Shown here piece by piece: positions 23,000-34,130 of a stretch of 64,000 bases of DNA (the stretch's first letter is position 1; every line of letters begins with the position of its first letter). The DNA is from Metallyticus violacea (taxonomy: Eukaryota; Arthropoda; Insecta; Mantodea; Metallyticidae). The stretch is taken from positions 70,581,001 to 70,645,000 of the forward strand of contig CM060842.1 of assembly GCA_030762175.1 (NCBI GenBank), written 5' to 3'. The notes under the pieces are model-generated. The model did no database searches. It had not been told where the DNA came from and saw only the letters and a program-made list of their open reading frames with translations. The translations under genes and the position numbers were made by a program.

Positions 23000-24190
23000 T
23001 TCTATTATTAATTTGAGGAGTAGAACAAAACCCAGGACCAATAATGGAGGAATTGAAGGATAAGTCAATAGCTGAAAATATTAAGGAAATTAAAACCAGG
23101 TAGGCAAGAATAGAAGAGAAAATGGAGAAAAGCATGGAAGATATAAAACAGAAGATCAAACAGGAATTAGGAGTAGAGCTAGCGGAATACAGAAGCAGAA
23201 TAGTCAAATTAGTGAAGTTGATAGACATGAGCAAGAAGCTGAATATAGTGATTTTTGGAGTGGAAGAAATAAGAAAAGAAAAGTATGGGAAGAAGTGGAA
23301 GAAATTATTGAAGGAAAATGGCTTCAAACTGATGAATGGGAAATTATAGACTCCTGGAGAATTGGATGAAAGGATGGGAGACCAAGACCAATTATAGTCA
23401 AATTGGCCACAAGTAATTTTAAGAGGAAAGTATTAGGTAATACCAGTAATACATTTATTGAGAATGATTATAGGAAAACAAAATGAGAAGTAAGAGCAGA
23501 ATGCAACTATGGATGATGCAGCATTAGGGTGGCCAGAGGAAAGGAGAGAAGAAAGGGTAATATAACCTGCAACCAAGAGACAAAGCAGGCAGCAAGAGTC
23601 CACCGAAACAGCTGGGTGAAGAAGAATCTTTGTTGGGGTTCTGCATGGAAGGGGGGCTCGAGCTAGACAGCAGGCAGCATGGGGGGCATAGGCTGACATG
23701 AATATAAGGAAAGACAGGAGGATGGATTGTCGTGACATTGCCCTCGTACAGTATTTTTGAAATAGAGGGTGCCAAAAAATCAGGGACGGGCAAGAGTACA
23801 AGGGCAAAGGCAAAATTAGAGCTCTTATATGGAAGGTTTAGGAAATAACAGATAAAAGTGAAAAAGAAAATGTTCACTATGTGGAAAACAAATATGGGTT
23901 TACAGTGTATAATGGAGCCCAGAAACAAAAACATGCAGAGAAAAAGTATGGATGACAAAATAGGATAATTTACTGATAGCAGTATTAGAAATTTTTGGGA
24001 AATGACAGGAGTTTTTGAGAAAACTGGGTAACTGTGTAGGGAAGGTAATGAGAAGTGGTGGAAGAAAGTGATTAATCAAGGAAGAGAATGTGTTAAGTGT
24101 TAATACTGAAATGGTAGTCAGTGGAAATAGGATCTATTACATATATAACCAGGATGTTAAATGTATGAGATCCTAAAGGGAAAAAACTAG
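23000..24190 (+). mobile_element. LINE ORF1-like remnant
   Basis: A Glu/Lys coiled-coil stretch (23045-23210) is followed by KKLNIVIFGVEE (23233-23268) and, after a frameshift, IIDSWRIG then GRPRPIIVKLATSNFKRKVL (23345-23435). The order NIVIFGVEE...RIG...RPRPIIVKLAT is the ORF1 RRM-like region found before many arthropod LINE reverse transcriptases. The remainder to 24190 is a Gly/Lys/Arg-rich broken frame with no motif. No stop-free ORF remains. Confidence 0.6.
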
Positions 24191-24199
24191 CATTCTAAG

Positions 24200-26740
24200 A
24201 TTAGTTGTACAATTCGTAAAAGTTGAAATTTATTTGCAATCTTTGCTAAAATAAAATGCATTCATAAGCAGATATTGCCTATATACAGTCCTTTTATTTG
24301 TGCAAGTATAAGTAGAAATAGCTGATAATAAAATATGTTAAACATACTCATTGTAGCACATTTAAAACTGTTAATCCAGTTTAGTCGAAATGCACAGCAG
24401 TAGATCTATTGTCTTGCTCTTGCAATCAAAACTGGATGCTCGGCGAATCAGTGTCTCTGGAATAAATAATATTTTGCTGGACTATAACCTGCCAAAAAAT
24501 TATAACTAAAGGGCAACCATAGTGGGCCATCTCCATTTGCAATTACATCTTCCAGAACAGTTGAAAATATTAAAATTGCATTCCACTAAGGATCATAGTA
24601 CACTAGAATCAAGCAAAGAGTGTGAGGTTAATGCATTCTGTAGAACACTTAACTGATATTATGCATTACAAGAGTAAAACAAGACATATTTGATGAAGAG
24701 CAGAAATGAATATGGGTAAAAGAGAGAAAGAGTATGGTAAAACTTATAAGTGTTATGGACAAGGTTGTACACGAGAAATTACACATAAAATAAATTAAAT
24801 GCAGTATTGTCTAATTAGCGAGGCACATAATTCACAATGCATTTTGGAAACTTGGCAGTATAATAAATAGAATGTATATATACACACATTCTAACCATTG
24901 TAGTCAAAATGGCAATATAGAAGTAACAATAAAGAATATAAGCATTGCTCCAGAACTTAACAATGTAAAGTTAGTTGAGATAAGTATGAGAAGCCATATA
25001 AGGGAATGCAGTTTATTGACTCAATGCCACAAATTACGTGCAGGTAAAAGAAATATTAATATTGCTTGTAACAGAAATTATTTTATCAGGTAATAAGAAT
25101 ATATCATCAAATGGAATGTTATCAAATTATTCTTCAAGTAAGCCTTTGATATCTTCTGCTGTTCATCATGATAAGTGTGCAAAGCATGCGCCAGGAAAAA
25201 GAGTATATACATGAAACTAGTGCGTTAGTAATTTCTAGAGTGAAAATTTTAACCACTAAATTTATCATAAACAAAATACACAAACTGCATCATATGCTTT
25301 GCATCGATATAAACTATTTCCCCATGAAGGAGTGGTATTTCAGGAATATTTTCAACATCTAACTTGAAATTTCGGACACCTAAAATTAATCTGAGCTCAT
25401 ATGCGATAAAATAACAGTAAAAGCCTAATAAAGCTTATTTTTGTAAGCAAAGTTTTTTGGATATACAAAATAGTACATATTGTGTACAGGAGATATATAT
25501 TACACATAAGGGACTGAGGAAACTAAATGAACAATATTATGCTTTCTGTTGTTTTAAAAACTTAAATATTGATGCTAAATATGATTACTATAGTTCTTTC
25601 CAATTCTTGTGGTGACCAAAATAGAAATCAATATATTGCCACTCTATTATTTTATTAATCCATTGCATTGGGTTCAAAACAGACCAACATTTTTTTATGT
25701 CAATCCATATTTATCAGTAACATAACTTCTGACCATAAAACTAGCAAAATAAAAGGCAAAAATCACTCTTAAGATTAATGATTTTAATAAGCTTTTTGAT
25801 ATTAACAAACTAGCACATTCTCATTTTAGAAATGCAAAAGGGAGACGTAGCATTTTTATATGCACAATAAAATGTAATGGTAGGGTAAATACATTAGATT
25901 ATAATTAAATGGTAGCGATAAAAATATAATCATCCATAGAAAGTTAAGTTCCCTATATATGAACAAAATTAAAACAAAAATAAAGAAACAATCAAACAAA
26001 TTCTAGACAATTGTAGATATATGGTGAAAGAAGTGTCAATACTTTAGTTTGGGACCTAGAACCTTATGAGAACAAGGCTGAATACAATTACTGAATTCTA
26101 TTTTACCATTCATTCCTGGTTCTTACAAAGGTTAAATGAAAGAAGAAAAGTAGATCAAGAGGACACTGAATAAAAGAATGTGTACATTCAATAAACTTTG
26201 AAACCAGAATGGCCAGCCCTGTTTCAGGAAAATTGCTCTAGCTATAAAGTTCTATAAAACCAAATTTTAAATGATGTGGTCAATTGTGCTGGTAAAGGTC
26301 AATTATGTTGTTTAAATTATTTTGGAGATTATGTATTTAGTTTGTTGTTTGATAAATGATTTAGTTTAAATAAGCTTTAATCTTTATTTTCTTGCTTGTT
26401 AAAACAATAATCAACCCTCTGATTTCATTTGTAAATGGTTCTTTAAACAGTCTTTGGGACAAAGGCTAATTTTCTAATTTTTCTTTAACTGTATAGAGTT
26501 GATTTTAAGCTTCATTCCAACATTATAGCATTGTGTATACTACAAAATAAAATGCAAAGATGTCCAGCAAAATGCTTCAGTTTATTTGAGAATCATTTAC
26601 AAGCTCTGTTGGGCACAATTAACTCCCAGTTAATAATTTGGCATTTATTTCATTAAATTGGCTACAGAATCCAATAATTGGTGTTTGATAATAACACATA
26701 ACAGAATATCACAGTTTCAGAAATGTAGCATACTCTTATC
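24200..26740. other. No assignable feature
   Basis: About 2.5 kb of AT-rich sequence. Short frames (24872-25093, 25168-25362) show no family motif. Confidence 0.5.
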
Positions 26741-26746
26741 CCAATT

Positions 26747-26955
26747 TCACTTGCCGGAGGTTTTCAGCTGTAGTAGTAATAGGTAATTGCTAATTTTTAC
26801 TCCGTGGAATCGCTCCATACATAACTGCCAGTCAGTTAATTGGTTCAAGCTGGTCCTGCAGTAAACAGTAGTCAGAATGTCTGCAGCTATGATTTTCGCA
26901 CACAAACATTTATTCACCATTACCAAGCAAGAAGATGCTGGAACTGCCTCCATTT
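26747..26955 (-). mobile_element. Possible copia-type integrase fragment
   Basis: The frame contains AADILTTVYCRTSLNQLTDW followed by MERFHGVKISNYLL. This resembles the copia integrase tail AxxLTxVYLxNRxPTxxLxxKTPxExWxGxKPxxxHL. The key NR pair is replaced by CR and no flanking copia blocks are visible, so the match is tentative. Confidence 0.3.
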
Positions 26956-27401
26956 TCCATGCATTTTAGTATCAGTTTATGGTTTGCAAGCCATGTAATT
27001 ATCATTTCTTACTATTTAAGCTTCATTGCTTAATGTATCTGGGTTGTATCCCATGCAAAATGACCAATGGAGCTGCATTCATTTTTGGAGAAAATTCAGT
27101 TAGAAAAAAACCAAGAATTTGGTGGTTAGCTCTCTATAAATTGGAAACTTTGGTTGCTTCAACAATTCTTCTGATTAATTACACAGGTTTGCAAAATTGA
27201 GAAATTTTAGCTGAATCTTATATACCTTTACAGATCCTGATAATGCCTTTTCATTTTCTTTTAAGTTGGTTTTTTTTTTTTGGCAGTTCTTTGTGCACAT
27301 CCAGCAGTAGTCTGCTATCATGTTCACATTCCATCTACCCTGGAATATGTGTTCCATTTCTTTGATATCTTGATGGAATCTTTCACCTTGTTCTTTGCTG
27401 C

Positions 27402-27405
<4 letters not shown>

Positions 27406-27434
<29 letters not shown>

Positions 27435-27707
27435 GGTGTTTAATGCCCGTTTTTACTACTGAGGCACCAAAGGCGGTGAACACTGATGATACATGAGATG
27501 AAATGATATATTGGGAAAGGATATTTTTTAAGGAAGGAAACATTCCAGGCCTAAGTTTAGGGTACCTCTCTGGCATTTGCCATTTATGAGGACTGGGGAA
27601 AACCAGGAAAAAACTTCAGTCAGGGAGGATGGTCCTGCCAGGATTCAAACTTGAGAACTTCTGCTCAAGGGGTGCACACCTTAACAACCTCGGCCACCAG
27701 TGGCAGT
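27406..27707 (-). mobile_element. SINE-B copy with A tail and target-site duplication
   Basis: The T run (27406-27431) is the A tail on the minus strand. The head is near 27690-27640 (GGCCGAGGTTGTTAAGGTGT, then GTTTGAATCCTGGCAGG as box B). TGTTCTTTGCT occurs on both sides (27387-27397 and 27708-27718). It interrupts the RFHQDI-family ORF between its LKVHFLDSRL and EQGERFHQDI blocks. It is the best-preserved head of this SINE family in the window. Confidence 0.9.
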
Positions 27708-28821
27708 GTTCTTTGCTTAGAGCACCAAGATTTTTGGTAAAGTAATCAAACGGGAATCAAGGAAATGTACCTTCAGACTCACTGAACAGCCCAAATCCTT
27801 GAATTTCATTAATATTTTCTGGTGCATGTAGTTTCTCAGAAATATCCTATGCAACTCCTTTAAATGCCCTCCAAGCTTCTTTTTGAACAGTTTCCATTTT
27901 GAATACTTCATCTCTAAAGTTTTTGAAAGTCTGGACCCACAAAAACATCTTTCACTTTTGCTTCTAAGAGACCTTGAAATTTAATGTGCAAGTATTGAAG
28001 TCACTCTCCTTTATGTGACAAGGCCTTCACAAATTGTTTCATCAGTTCAAACTTTATATGAAGTGGTACAAGGAGAACTTTTCTTCAATTAACCAACCTT
28101 ATTCATAATATATTTTTGCTTCCAGGTTCTAAATTTATCCTAAATAGCCACTCTTTTGATCCAGTGCTGACTCCTATCTCTACAGTCCCATGAATAACAT
28201 GAAACAGGTAAATATAGTGTAACATTCCTGTGGTTCAAGAAGCATGGTAATTACTTTTAAATTGCCGCATATCATCCAACCATGATCATTGTGTTTCAGT
28301 TTGGAGAGGATTAATGCTAACTTTTCATAGCATTCTTTTGCACAGAATATCCTACTGGCCCTGAGGTGTACTTGCTGCCATTGTGAAGAAGTACTACCCG
28401 AGGCTCCTTTTAGATGAATTAATAAAAAGCTGTCATTCATTGACATACTGAATATTAAATTCCTTAAACAATCCAGTAACATCACTAAAGTAAATCAGGT
28501 CATTTTCCCGTGAAAAGTAAGATATATTTCTTGCTCTATATCTGAATCATGAGAAAGATTACCAGGAGCCAATAAATTCTTTTCCTTTAACCTAGAACCT
28601 AACAGTTCTGCTGAATCTTTTGGGAAAATCAGGTCTCTAAGTCTACAATTCAAGATGGGCCTCTCTACTGTCTGTAACTGTGAAGAATTTGTCAAATTTT
28701 ACAGATTCATTTTCAGAATTATCAGCTATGTCTTCTAGTTTATCCGAGGTTGAAGGTACAAGGTATACCTGGTTGAAGTTCAGTCTTGCTAACCTAACAT
28801 TGGAATAAACAATTTCTTTCT

Positions 28822-28891
28822 TAATTAAAATGTAAATTGGAACTTGCACAGTGAAGCTAATCATATAATTGATATCATTGTATGATTCAAT
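28822..28891 (+). mobile_element. Minimal PLE tip insertion (70 bp)
   Basis: It contains the leader TTGGAACTTGCACAGTGAAG and then AATTGATATCATTGTATGAT, the exact outer boundary of the fold-back arms. Imperfect 12 bp direct repeats (CAATTTCTTTCT and CAATTTCTTATT) flank it at 28810-28821 and 28892-28903. It lies within the RFHQDI-family ORF. Confidence 0.7.
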
Positions 28892-28989
28892 CAATTTCTT
28901 ATTTGTAAGATTATACTCTGCTATATCACAGGAACAGAAGTAACAATCAGTACTGTGATTTGTGGGTTCCAGCCATAACATTGGATCCC

Positions 28990-29678
28990 CAAAGCTTTTG
29001 TCTTACCTTCAGACCATATCAGAGTTCTTCCACACAAATACAGTATAACTTAGGTGGAGCCCATGGTTTGTGCAAATCATTAAGTTTTATCTCAAAATAG
29101 CATGTAACTTTCTTTACAAAGGCAATATTAATAAATAAATGAATTCACAACTGTAGTAATGAAAAAGTGATGTTTGGAATATACAAAGAAATAAATTGAA
29201 GAAAACAACTTGCTAATAATATAGAAAAACTGCACTTTTTGCACAATTTAGAAATCTACACTGAAATAATAACCATTGCACACAAGTACTAGTTATAACT
29301 GGCCTGAAAAGGAAGCAATAATGGAATTGTGATTGTAACACAACACTTCATCATATATAAGTCTTTCATTGTTGTGAGAAAAACAAAGTTTAAGAGACGC
29401 CAGTATTATGTCAGTAAAATTTAGTGGTTCTGTAGGCATATTAAAATATTAATTTGTGGGGAAAATGGTGGGTGGAAAATTGTAAATATTTTTTTCTGAA
29501 ATTAGCACACACAAATTTGTAAAAATCAATTATTACTCTCCAAACAATTTTTCCATTATAGGGCTGTGTTGACAGCAAATGCCTATATCTTTATTTATTT
29601 TTTATATATGCAAGCAGTTTTCTCTAATATGAGAAAGAAGATATATCTCTGCCACCCATTTGATGTCACTTGGAAATT
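28990..29678. other. No assignable feature
   Basis: AT-rich spacer between the RFHQDI-family remnant and the large fold-back. Confidence 0.4.
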
Positions 29679-29963
29679 AAGCTTAAACAATTGATATTAC
29701 TGTATGATTTAGTTGAACTACACACTCTTAATGCTTTACTTGTCATAATATATAGAACCAGTTTTGAGAACATTTGGTTTAATCATCAGCCAGGCTAAAA
29801 TTCAACTGTTGGATAATTTGTTAAGCTGTGGGAATGTATATTCTGCTCTGGTGGCGATGTGATAAACTTGTAGTGTCGAAATTCATAGACTGTATTTGTA
29901 GATGTAGACTTTCACCCAAGTTGCTAGTTCTGTATCTCCTTGTACTGATTTAATAATTTTGCT

Positions 29964-30170
29964 TTATTCACTGTGTCGTGATTTTTCTGTCCAAAAATGA
30001 TATGCTACTGCTGATTTCTCTATTTGCTTGTACTTTATGTTCCTGAAATGTTCCTTTAACCGTGTGCCTATGTTTTGCTTTGTTTTTCCAATGTAGATTT
30101 GTTCACATTCTGCACAATTTATTTTGTAAATACCTGATTTTTTTCTCTTGTGGAATATTGTCATTAACAT
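29964..30170 (-). pseudogene. GIY-YIG endonuclease domain of PLE (left arm)
   Basis: The frame retains GIY at its start and YIG eleven residues on, with the conserved Arg (TRLKEH) and following His. In Penelope-like elements this domain nicks target DNA and is fused after the RT; here no RT precedes it in frame. It is the most intact endonuclease segment in the window, but it is truncated by the turnaround of the fold-back. Confidence 0.75.
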
Positions 30171-31342
30171 TGTCTATCAGTAGGTTTTTAACATTAAATC
30201 TATTAACCAGTGCTGATCTGATATTAAAATCTGTAAGAAAATTCTGAAATTGTTTTGTAGCCCATGGATGATATGTGAATTTTTTAAAAATTAGTGCATC
30301 TTTTCTTGCTGAAAGTTTTGTGGTTTCCTTGATACATTTTAGTCTCTTGAATTTCTGCCCTTTTTTGTGTACTAGTTCATTTTTTAAAAAAACATTTTAA
30401 CCACTGTTTCTTCTATTTGTTTGTATTCATTAAAATATTTTTCTTTGCTAATTTGTAGGTTAACTAGCCGGTGTGTTAAACTGTTGATAACTGCATGTTT
30501 ATATTCTTTCTGTATATTCCAAATTCCAGATTTCCTGACGTTTCATTATTTTAATGAAACAGACATATTGCCATTCTTGGATATTAAAATAATGAAATGT
30601 AAAGGAAATCTGGAACTTGGAATATACATAAGAATATACACATACAGTTATCAACAGTTTAACCTACAAATTAGTAAAGAAAAGTATTTTAATGAATACA
30701 AACAAATAGAAGAAACAGCGGTTAAAAATGTTTTTTTAAAAAAGAACTAGTACACAAAAAGGCGCAGAAATTCAAGAGACAAAAACGTATCAAGAAAACC
30801 ACAAAACTTTCAGCAAGAAAAGATAAGCAAATTTTTAAAAACTTCACATGTCATCCATGGACTACAAAAAAATTTCAGAATTTTCTTACAGATTTTAATA
30901 TCAGGTCGGCACCGGTTAATAGATTTAATGTTAAAAACCTACTAACAGACAATGTTAATGACAATTCCACAAGAGAAATAATCAGGTATTTACAAAATAA
31001 ATTGTGCAGAATGTGAAAAAATCTACATTGAAAAAACAAAGAGAAACATAGACACACAGTTAAAGGAACATTTCAGGAACATAAAGTACAAGCAAATAGA
31101 GAAATCAGCAGTAGCATATCATTTTTGGACAGTAAATCATGACATAGTGAATAAAGCAAAATTATTAAATCAGTACAAGGAGATACAGAACTAGCAACTA
31201 CATCTACAAATACAAAGACAGTCTAATGAACTTTGACACTGCCGGAGATGAAAACATAAACTACAAGTTTATCACACTGCCATCAGAGCAAAATACACAT
31301 TCTCACAGCTTAACAAATTATCCAACAGTTGAATTTTAGCCT

Positions 31343-31380
31343 GGCTGATGATGAGAACCAAAAAGTTCTCAAAATTGGTT
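31343..31380 (+). ncRNA. Decayed hammerhead ribozyme in FB-L
   Basis: CTGATGA (31345-31351), then stem II GAGAAC...GTTCTC with six perfect pairs, then AAAA where GAAA is required. The G12 position is lost, so activity is not expected. Confidence 0.55.
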
Positions 31381-31506
31381 CTATATATTATGACAAGTGA
31401 AGCATTAAGAGTTTATAATTCAACTAAATCATACAATAATATCAATTATATGATTGGCTTCACTGTGAAAGTTCCAATTTACATTTTAATTAAAGCTTAA
31501 ACAATT

Positions 31507-32855
31507 TTATAAATACTGTATTGCTGCAGCTGCCTGAATCACAATGATCCATAATATTTTATATATTAAATGCTGGTACATCTTTGATCAATAAAAGCAT
31601 CACATAATTTTACGTTATAAGGCGAACTTATCTGTGTTATAGTAAATTTTTAACGTAATCTCTATCTGCAATTAGGAAGATATTCTGATAAAATTAGCAT
31701 TTACAGGCAAAAGTTATGTTTACAAAATTCATCAATTTTTTTCCTTCCCTTTCTTTTTTCTAATCTTGTCCTTTAATTCATTATAGCATTACATTATTTC
31801 TCTAAGAGTCTTATTTTTTAAGGATTGCCGCAAGTCTCATGTAATAAGATCTGGGGATCATGAGGGCCAAACCCTCTAGGAATTTGTCATTAAAACCCCT
31901 GAAGAATCATAGGCAGAGGACTGTTATTCATGGGTAATTGTTAAAAAAAACTTCAAGTACTTATTTGCACATGATACCTATCTGAACTTACAGTATATTG
32001 GGGGGGGGGGGGGAAGACCTTATTTATTTTGAAATAATAGCATAGCATATTAGCTATGCGGAGTTTTTTGAAATGTTAATTCCAACATGTAGAGATTTCT
32101 CTGGAGAATGCACTGTTTTTCCATTGTCAACATTTTCAGTTATTCCATTCTTGTTGATTCTGTTTCCTTCAATCTAAGAACAAGCATTTTTATAGTATCT
32201 CTATGTGATATTAAAATACTGGAAATTTCTCTACATATTGCCTATAAGATTTTATTTTTACATAAGTGTCATGCACAAATAATCTCTTGTTCTAGTGTTT
32301 GTTTGTGGGATGGCATTTCAATGCACTAAATTTAATTCACACACAAAATAAATATGCTTACAAATTAACAGCAGTTGTTTGATTTTGTGACAGCCCTGAC
32401 CTGAAGTATGAAGTAATGCCAGTGATTTGGTGTTGGTTAATTGGCTGGAACATATGGAAATAGAATTGCATCACTAAATGCCAATTGGGAATAGAGAGAC
32501 CTAATTAAATTTTCAGAAGTAAAATAAAATTTAATGACCTTTTACTGCTGATTTATTTGTAAATTTTAGATGAACATGAAACCAATCTGCTGGATAACAC
32601 CCTAATGCCTGTTCCAGTTCTCAGTTATTCTTCAATCTTCATGACTAGTAGTCTTAAGGCACAAATTTTAGCTAACAGGGATCCTTCCTAATATTTGTCC
32701 CCAAGGTCAGAGTTCACAATGCTTAACTTTGAATTCAACTGGTTGATCCTTAAATCAAAGGTCCTGGTAATATTACTGAAACCATTCAGCACATGGCTTT
32801 CCCATAATCAGAAATTATAAATGCTAATTTCCTATGAGGTTCTTCCATAAGTTCA
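31507..32855. other. No assignable feature
   Basis: AT-rich sequence with a G run of about 15 (31999-32013). No motif recognised. Confidence 0.5.
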
Positions 32856-32859
32856 CATA

Positions 32860-33720
32860 GTACCAAGTCTCTTCAAAAAATAGCCAAAATTTTTAAATTT
32901 TTAAAATTTGAATTTACCTGCATATTACTGAGTGAAGTAATCTTCCCTTCTATTGATATACTTCTCCCAATGCGTTTGAGCTTCTGAAAGAGTTCTAATA
33001 AATGTTTTAGAGATTGTGCAAAGTTCTGTCTATGAATTTTGTGTTATTGCCTTAACTTGGTTAAACTTTATCCTTTCATAGTGGATTTCTGTTACGAAAA
33101 GTTTTAAAAATTTGCATTACTAAGTCAGGAAAGTATGGAGGATGGGGAAGAACAATTACTCTTTATTTTGCGCAGAAGTTGCAAATAGGCAATTATGAAT
33201 GCACTGGTGCATTATCATGTTACTTGATTCATGAATTGGGCCCAGGCATCTTCCTTCTCACATTTCCGTGAAAATGTCTGAGATCTTGAAAGCTGATATT
33301 CACAGTTTGACCCTCTGACAGAAATTGATGAATAATGCCCTGAATGTCAAAAAACCTCAACAGTACTTCAATGTTTGACCTAAACTGATGGGCTTTTTTG
33401 TGACTTGGAGAAGCTTTTCCACCCACTATGATGAAAGCAACTAGATTTTCTTTCTGTTCTTGTGTAAATAGCCACAGTACAAACTTTGCTGCTGGCATGA
33501 TACATATCAAGAATTTTCATTACACAATCCAACAGAAATGTTACACTCTTTAGCAAATTCTTGAAGTCAGGCATCAATTTTACGGATGATCTCAGTAATT
33601 CTGGGCTAAAGAGCATTCAGTTGCTATCAATCAGCATCTGGGACGTGGGTCACCAGCTACAGACTCCAAAGCATCTTTAAATCACATATAGTACCACTCA
33701 TAACATGGAGTACAGCTTAA
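32860..33720 (-). mobile_element. mariner remnant (SETMAR-like transposase)
   Basis: The minus strand reads CTVAIYTRTERKSSCFHHSG (about 33490-33430), SNIEVLLRFFDIQGIIHQFL (33370-33311) and SEGQTVNISF (33310-33280). Then come VIVLPHPPYFPDL (33165-33125, third catalytic region; the family has HPPYSPDLAP) and a worn tail. Family order is QSSQWxxxxS...RSNxKVLLxxFFDxxGIVHxEFxPEGQTVN...HPPYSPDL. Frameshifts and stops are frequent; neither terminal repeat was fixed. Confidence 0.75.
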
Positions 33721-33827
33721 ACAATTATCTCTTTTATTATTTCCTGAATCTTGATAAGGATTTACAAAGTTTCTTGCAAAATTTATGGTTAATGAATGCT
33801 TGTGGTAGTCTGCCATATCAATAATCG

Positions 33828-34120
33828 TCGGTCCTGGTGGTGTAGTGGTTACCATACTTGCCTCCTACACCCAAGATCGCAGGTCGAACCCGGCCAGGAC
33901 CCATGGATTTTTTCGGGCGTAAAAATCGTAAGTATGGCTTCCTTCGGAAAGGAAGCAAAGCCGTGGGTCCCGTGTCGTACATTTACAGCACGAAAAAGAA
34001 CCTCAAGCCTGAAAGAGAGGCCTCTGAGCAAAATTTGTCGGCCGTTTCACGCCCTGAGTTGAATGGGGCCCTGATGACCTGAGATGTTAAAGAGTGTCCA
34101 TAAATAAATAAAAAAAAAAA
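33828..34120 (+). mobile_element. SINE-A full-length copy
   Basis: The tRNA-like head starts GGTCCTG and closes with CAGGACC (33830-33901), giving a seven-pair acceptor stem. TGGTGTAGTGGTTACC is box A and GCAGGTCGAACCC box B. A body of about 200 bp ends CCTGATGACCTGAGATGTTA, with an A tail to 34120. Flanks ATCAATAAT (33817-33825 and 34122-34130) suggest a target-site duplication. An RNA polymerase III internal promoter is expected from the boxes. Confidence 0.92.
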
Positions 34121-34130
34121 CATCAATAAT

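Larger units (their letters stand above)
27180..28985 (-). pseudogene. Broken copy of a multi-copy arthropod ORF (RFHQDI family)
   Basis: On the minus strand, conserved blocks occur in order over several frames: WLEPTNHSTDCYFC (28975-28930), VYLVPSTSDKLEDI (28770-28725), LRDLIFPKDSAELLGSRLKE (28640-28580), LSKLKHNDHGWMICGNLKVI (28305-28245), FKDLGCSVSLKVHFLDSRL (27800-27745), and EQGERFHQDIKEMEHIFQGR (27390-27335) with MIADYCW. I recall this order from many uncharacterised, multi-copy proteins in arthropod genomes; its biochemical role is not known to me. A SINE-B and a PLE tip are inserted in it. Frameshifts and stops make it non-functional. Confidence 0.65.
29693..31492. mobile_element. 1.8 kb PLE fold-back FB-L: two head-to-head 3' ends
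   Basis: It is flanked by a 14 bp direct repeat, AAGCTTAAACAATT (29679-29692 and 31493-31506). Left arm (minus strand) and right arm (plus strand) are inverted copies meeting near 30570. Each encodes a PLE C-terminus. The minus-strand arm reads KSGIYKINCAECEQIYIGKT and KEHFRNIKYKQIEKSAVAYHFW (30140-29985). The plus-strand arm reads SGIYKINCAECEKIYIEKTK (about 30983-31042), with YIG changed to YIE. A central plus frame includes NETDILPFLDIKI, the PLE LPFLD motif. Degenerate hammerheads lie in both outer thirds and the leader (GGCTTCACTGTGAAAGTTCC) is on the right only. Confidence 0.9.

Noticed and set aside
23433..23958. 126- and 144-codon minus-strand frames
   Set aside because: Antisense to the purine-rich LINE ORF1 remnant; low-complexity Pro/Ser/Cys content comes from the complementary strand.
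33796..34082. Three overlapping open frames of 60-88 codons
   Set aside because: All lie in the SINE-A copy, which is a polymerase III-type repeat, and have no protein motif.
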